Shown: one piece after another, positions 62,962-64,000 of the stretch
How positions within the stretch are numbered: the stretch's first letter is position 1
Layout of the letters: each line of letters starts with the position of its first letter
Source: Corynebacterium pacaense
Lineage (GTDB): Bacteria; Actinomycetota; Actinomycetes; Mycobacteriales; Mycobacteriaceae
Length of the DNA stretch: 64,000 nucleotides
Reading direction: 5' to 3'
NCBI RefSeq assembly: GCF_900169525.1
Contig: NZ_LT821240.1
Coordinates: forward strand, 631,684-695,683
Notes under the pieces: model-generated
Database searches by the model: none
The model's input: the letters and a program-made list of their open reading frames with translations, nothing else
What the model was told of the DNA's origin: nothing
Program-made: the position numbers and the translations under genes

Positions 62962-62994
62962 ATTCTGTCATGCCCGGACGGCCCCGGACAGAAT
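62962..62994. promoter_or_regulatory. Inverted repeat around the DUF501 promoter, beside the IS
   Basis: ATTCTGTC at 62962-62969 and GACAGAAT at 62987-62994 form an 8-bp inverted repeat. On the minus strand CAGAAT is the DUF501 -10; on the plus strand a mirrored CAGAAT ends 6 bases before the left edge of the insertion sequence. Confidence 0.55.
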
Positions 62995-63049
62995 CGCCAC
63001 TAGGGCGTGTCTTGCAAATGAATTCTGTGGGAGCTGAGATCGTGGAGGT

Positions 63050-63445
63050 ATGTCTCGATTCCAGCTCCTCTCAGACGACCAATGGACACTGATTGCTGAT
63101 TTGTTGCCTGGTCCCACGGGCAAGAAGGGCCGCCCGTTCGCCGACGCCCGACTGATGGTCGAGGGGATCATTTACCGGTATCGATGCGGGATCGCGTGGC
63201 GAGACCTTCCTGATGCTTTCGGGCCTTGGCAAACGGTCTGGGCGTGGCATAGGCGCATGGCCGACGATGGTGTCTGGGATCGGGCGCAAGCGCGTCTGCA
63301 CGAGTACGCAGACCACCAGGGCCTGCTCGACTGGTCGGTATCGGTGGATTCCACGATCGCTCGTGCGCATCAGCACGCGACCAACACCAAACGCGTAAAA
63401 AAGGGCTATATCGAATTACAAGAATCCGCTGACCGAGCCGCCTGA
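63050..63445 (+). CDS. IS5-family transposase, first frame
   Basis: A 131-residue N-terminal part: SDDQWTLIADLLPGP and FADARLMVEGIIYRYRCGIAWRDLPDAFGPWQTVWAWHRRM are the DUF4096-type transposase head, and SVDSTIARAHQHA holds the first catalytic Asp. Protein similarity to the family breaks at a run of six A (63397-63402), after which the true continuation is in another frame. The ORF itself ends 14 codons later. Confidence 0.9.
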   Translation: MSRFQLLSDDQWTLIADLLPGPTGKKGRPFADARLMVEGIIYRYRCGIAWRDLPDAFGPWQTVWAWHRRMADDGVWDRAQARLHEYADHQGLLDWSVSVDSTIARAHQHATNTKRVKKGYIELQESADRAA

Positions 63446-63929
63446 CCACGCAGTCGGCCGTTCTCGGGGCGGCTTGTCAACGAAAACACATCAGCTCGTC
63501 GATGGGCGCGGCCTGCCGCTGGTGACGATTTGCTCAGCGGGACAAGATGGTGACTCGCCGATGTTCATCCCGCTCATGGAACAAGTGCGGGTCGGCCGTC
63601 GCACCAGGCCCGATGCCGCGCTCTGCGACAAGGCGTACTCCTCGCGGGCGAACCGGGCGTACTTGCGCAGGCGTGGCATCGAAGCGGTGATCCCCGAACC
63701 TCGTGATCAGCAGGGGCATCGGAAGCGGCGCGGCATGCAGGGCGGCAGGCCTGCGAAGTTTGATGCGGAGAAGTATCGGGGAAGGAACGTGATCGAGCGT
63801 GGCTATTGCCGGTTGAAACAGTGGCGAGGACTCGCGACTCGGTATGACAAGCTCGCGATCGTGTACCGGGCCGCAGTTGTCCTCAACGGAGTGATCGCGT
63901 GGCTCAACCTTTTACAAGACACGCCCTAG
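63403..63929 (+). CDS. IS5-family transposase, second frame
   Basis: C-terminal part open from just after the A6 run: SNYKNPLTEPPDHAVGRSRGGLSTKTHQLVDGRG is the usual family sequence at this point, then DKAYSSRANRAYLRRRGIEAVIP with the second Asp and NVIERGYCRLKQWRGLATRYDK with the catalytic Glu. Only an internal start at 63474 would translate it alone. Loss of one A from the A6 run, by slippage or +1 frameshifting, would join the two frames into a full transposase. Confidence 0.85.
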
Positions 63930-64000
63930 TAGTACTTGGTTAGGTGGGTCCGGCGCGGCGGCAGTAGGGGCAGCAACTGAGCATCCGAATGACCGCTACC
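63930..64000. other. Right edge, unassigned
   Basis: 71 bases beyond the insertion sequence with no recognisable feature; too short to judge. Confidence 0.3.

Larger units (their letters stand above)
63001..63929 (+). mobile_element. IS5-family insertion sequence
   Basis: A 929-base element. The ends are near-perfect inverted repeats: left TAGGGCGTGTCTTGCAAA and right (read inward) TAGGGCGTGTCTTGTAAA, one mismatch in 18. CTAG stands at both outer edges (63000-63003 and 63926-63929), fitting the CTAG-type target duplication of IS5 elements. It carries a two-frame DDE transposase. It sits about 35 bases upstream of the DUF501 -10. Confidence 0.9.

Noticed and set aside
1..64000. CRISPR arrays, rRNA genes, phage modules or a replication origin
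   Set aside because: No regularly spaced repeats, rRNA sequence, phage structural genes or DnaA-box clusters were seen on either strand.

Overview
The window is a 64 kb, GC-rich piece of chromosome from a Corynebacterium species. The evidence is gene content and order: a mycothiol-conjugate amidase (mca), a fused para-aminobenzoate synthase, a short-chain Z-prenyl synthase, class II fructose-bisphosphatase (glpX), DtxR-type iron boxes, and the order greA, mca, aroF, uppS, coaA/glyA, pabAB/pabC, fumC, glpX, xseB/xseA, ispH, ychF, which matches the greA-to-ychF segment of C. glutamicum and M. tuberculosis. Many genes look leaderless, with a TANNNT-type -10 hexamer ending 6-8 bases before the start codon, which is common in this group. 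I cannot name the species.

Layout. 1-8.3 kb: the 5' part of typA (minus strand), a secreted protein, a DUF402 protein, a secreted serine protease and small membrane, Nudix, DUF2218 and DUF808 proteins, then a long Pro/Thr-rich membrane protein. 8.3-14 kb: tpx, a PIG-L deacetylase, a ChaA-type cation antiporter, and a TPP-riboswitch-controlled ykoE-ykoD-ykoC thiamine-precursor ECF transporter with a coupled P-loop kinase. 14-28.5 kb: an accessory stretch with a VOC protein, an unlisted 55-residue acidic protein, a lipoate ligase family protein, an NmrA-type reductase, a DMT permease, PhnA-like and ABC-F proteins, regulators, an SDR/NTF2-like pair beside a divergent TetR, a metallophosphoesterase, a DHFR-like reductase, and an SMI1/KNR4 leucine-rich protein converging on an Imm-5-like protein. 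28.5-54.5 kb: the conserved core listed above, including aroF behind an attenuator with a Phe-Tyr-Phe leader peptide. 54.5-56.6 kb: an AraC regulator and a siderophore-interacting reductase, each with a DtxR-like box upstream. 56.6-60.4 kb: an apparently acquired block with a TetR repressor, a two-gene ABC drug exporter, a coupled 58-codon ORF and a large inverted repeat, ending at tRNA-Ala. 60.4-64 kb: tRNA-Ala(CGC), a 43-residue small protein, an unusual tRNA with a UAA anticodon, ppx, a DUF501 protein, and an IS5-family insertion sequence just upstream of the DUF501 promoter.

How the genes fit together. The thiamine block is a single feedback-controlled uptake operon. The aroF, pabAB/pabC and glyA neighbourhood links shikimate entry, folate precursor and one-carbon supply. 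xseA/xseB, rmuC and greA serve nucleic-acid maintenance. ispH and uppS serve isoprenoid and cell-wall lipid carrier synthesis. fumC and glpX are central carbon enzymes. The AraC/SIP pair is an iron-acquisition unit. The most striking unexplained signals are a 13-mer (GGCGTCGAYAAGC) with 11 exact copies in the window, a pair of divergent start codons served by overlapping -10 elements, three convergent gene pairs whose stops interlock in a single CTAG, and a 20-bp perfect inverted repeat after the drug exporter.
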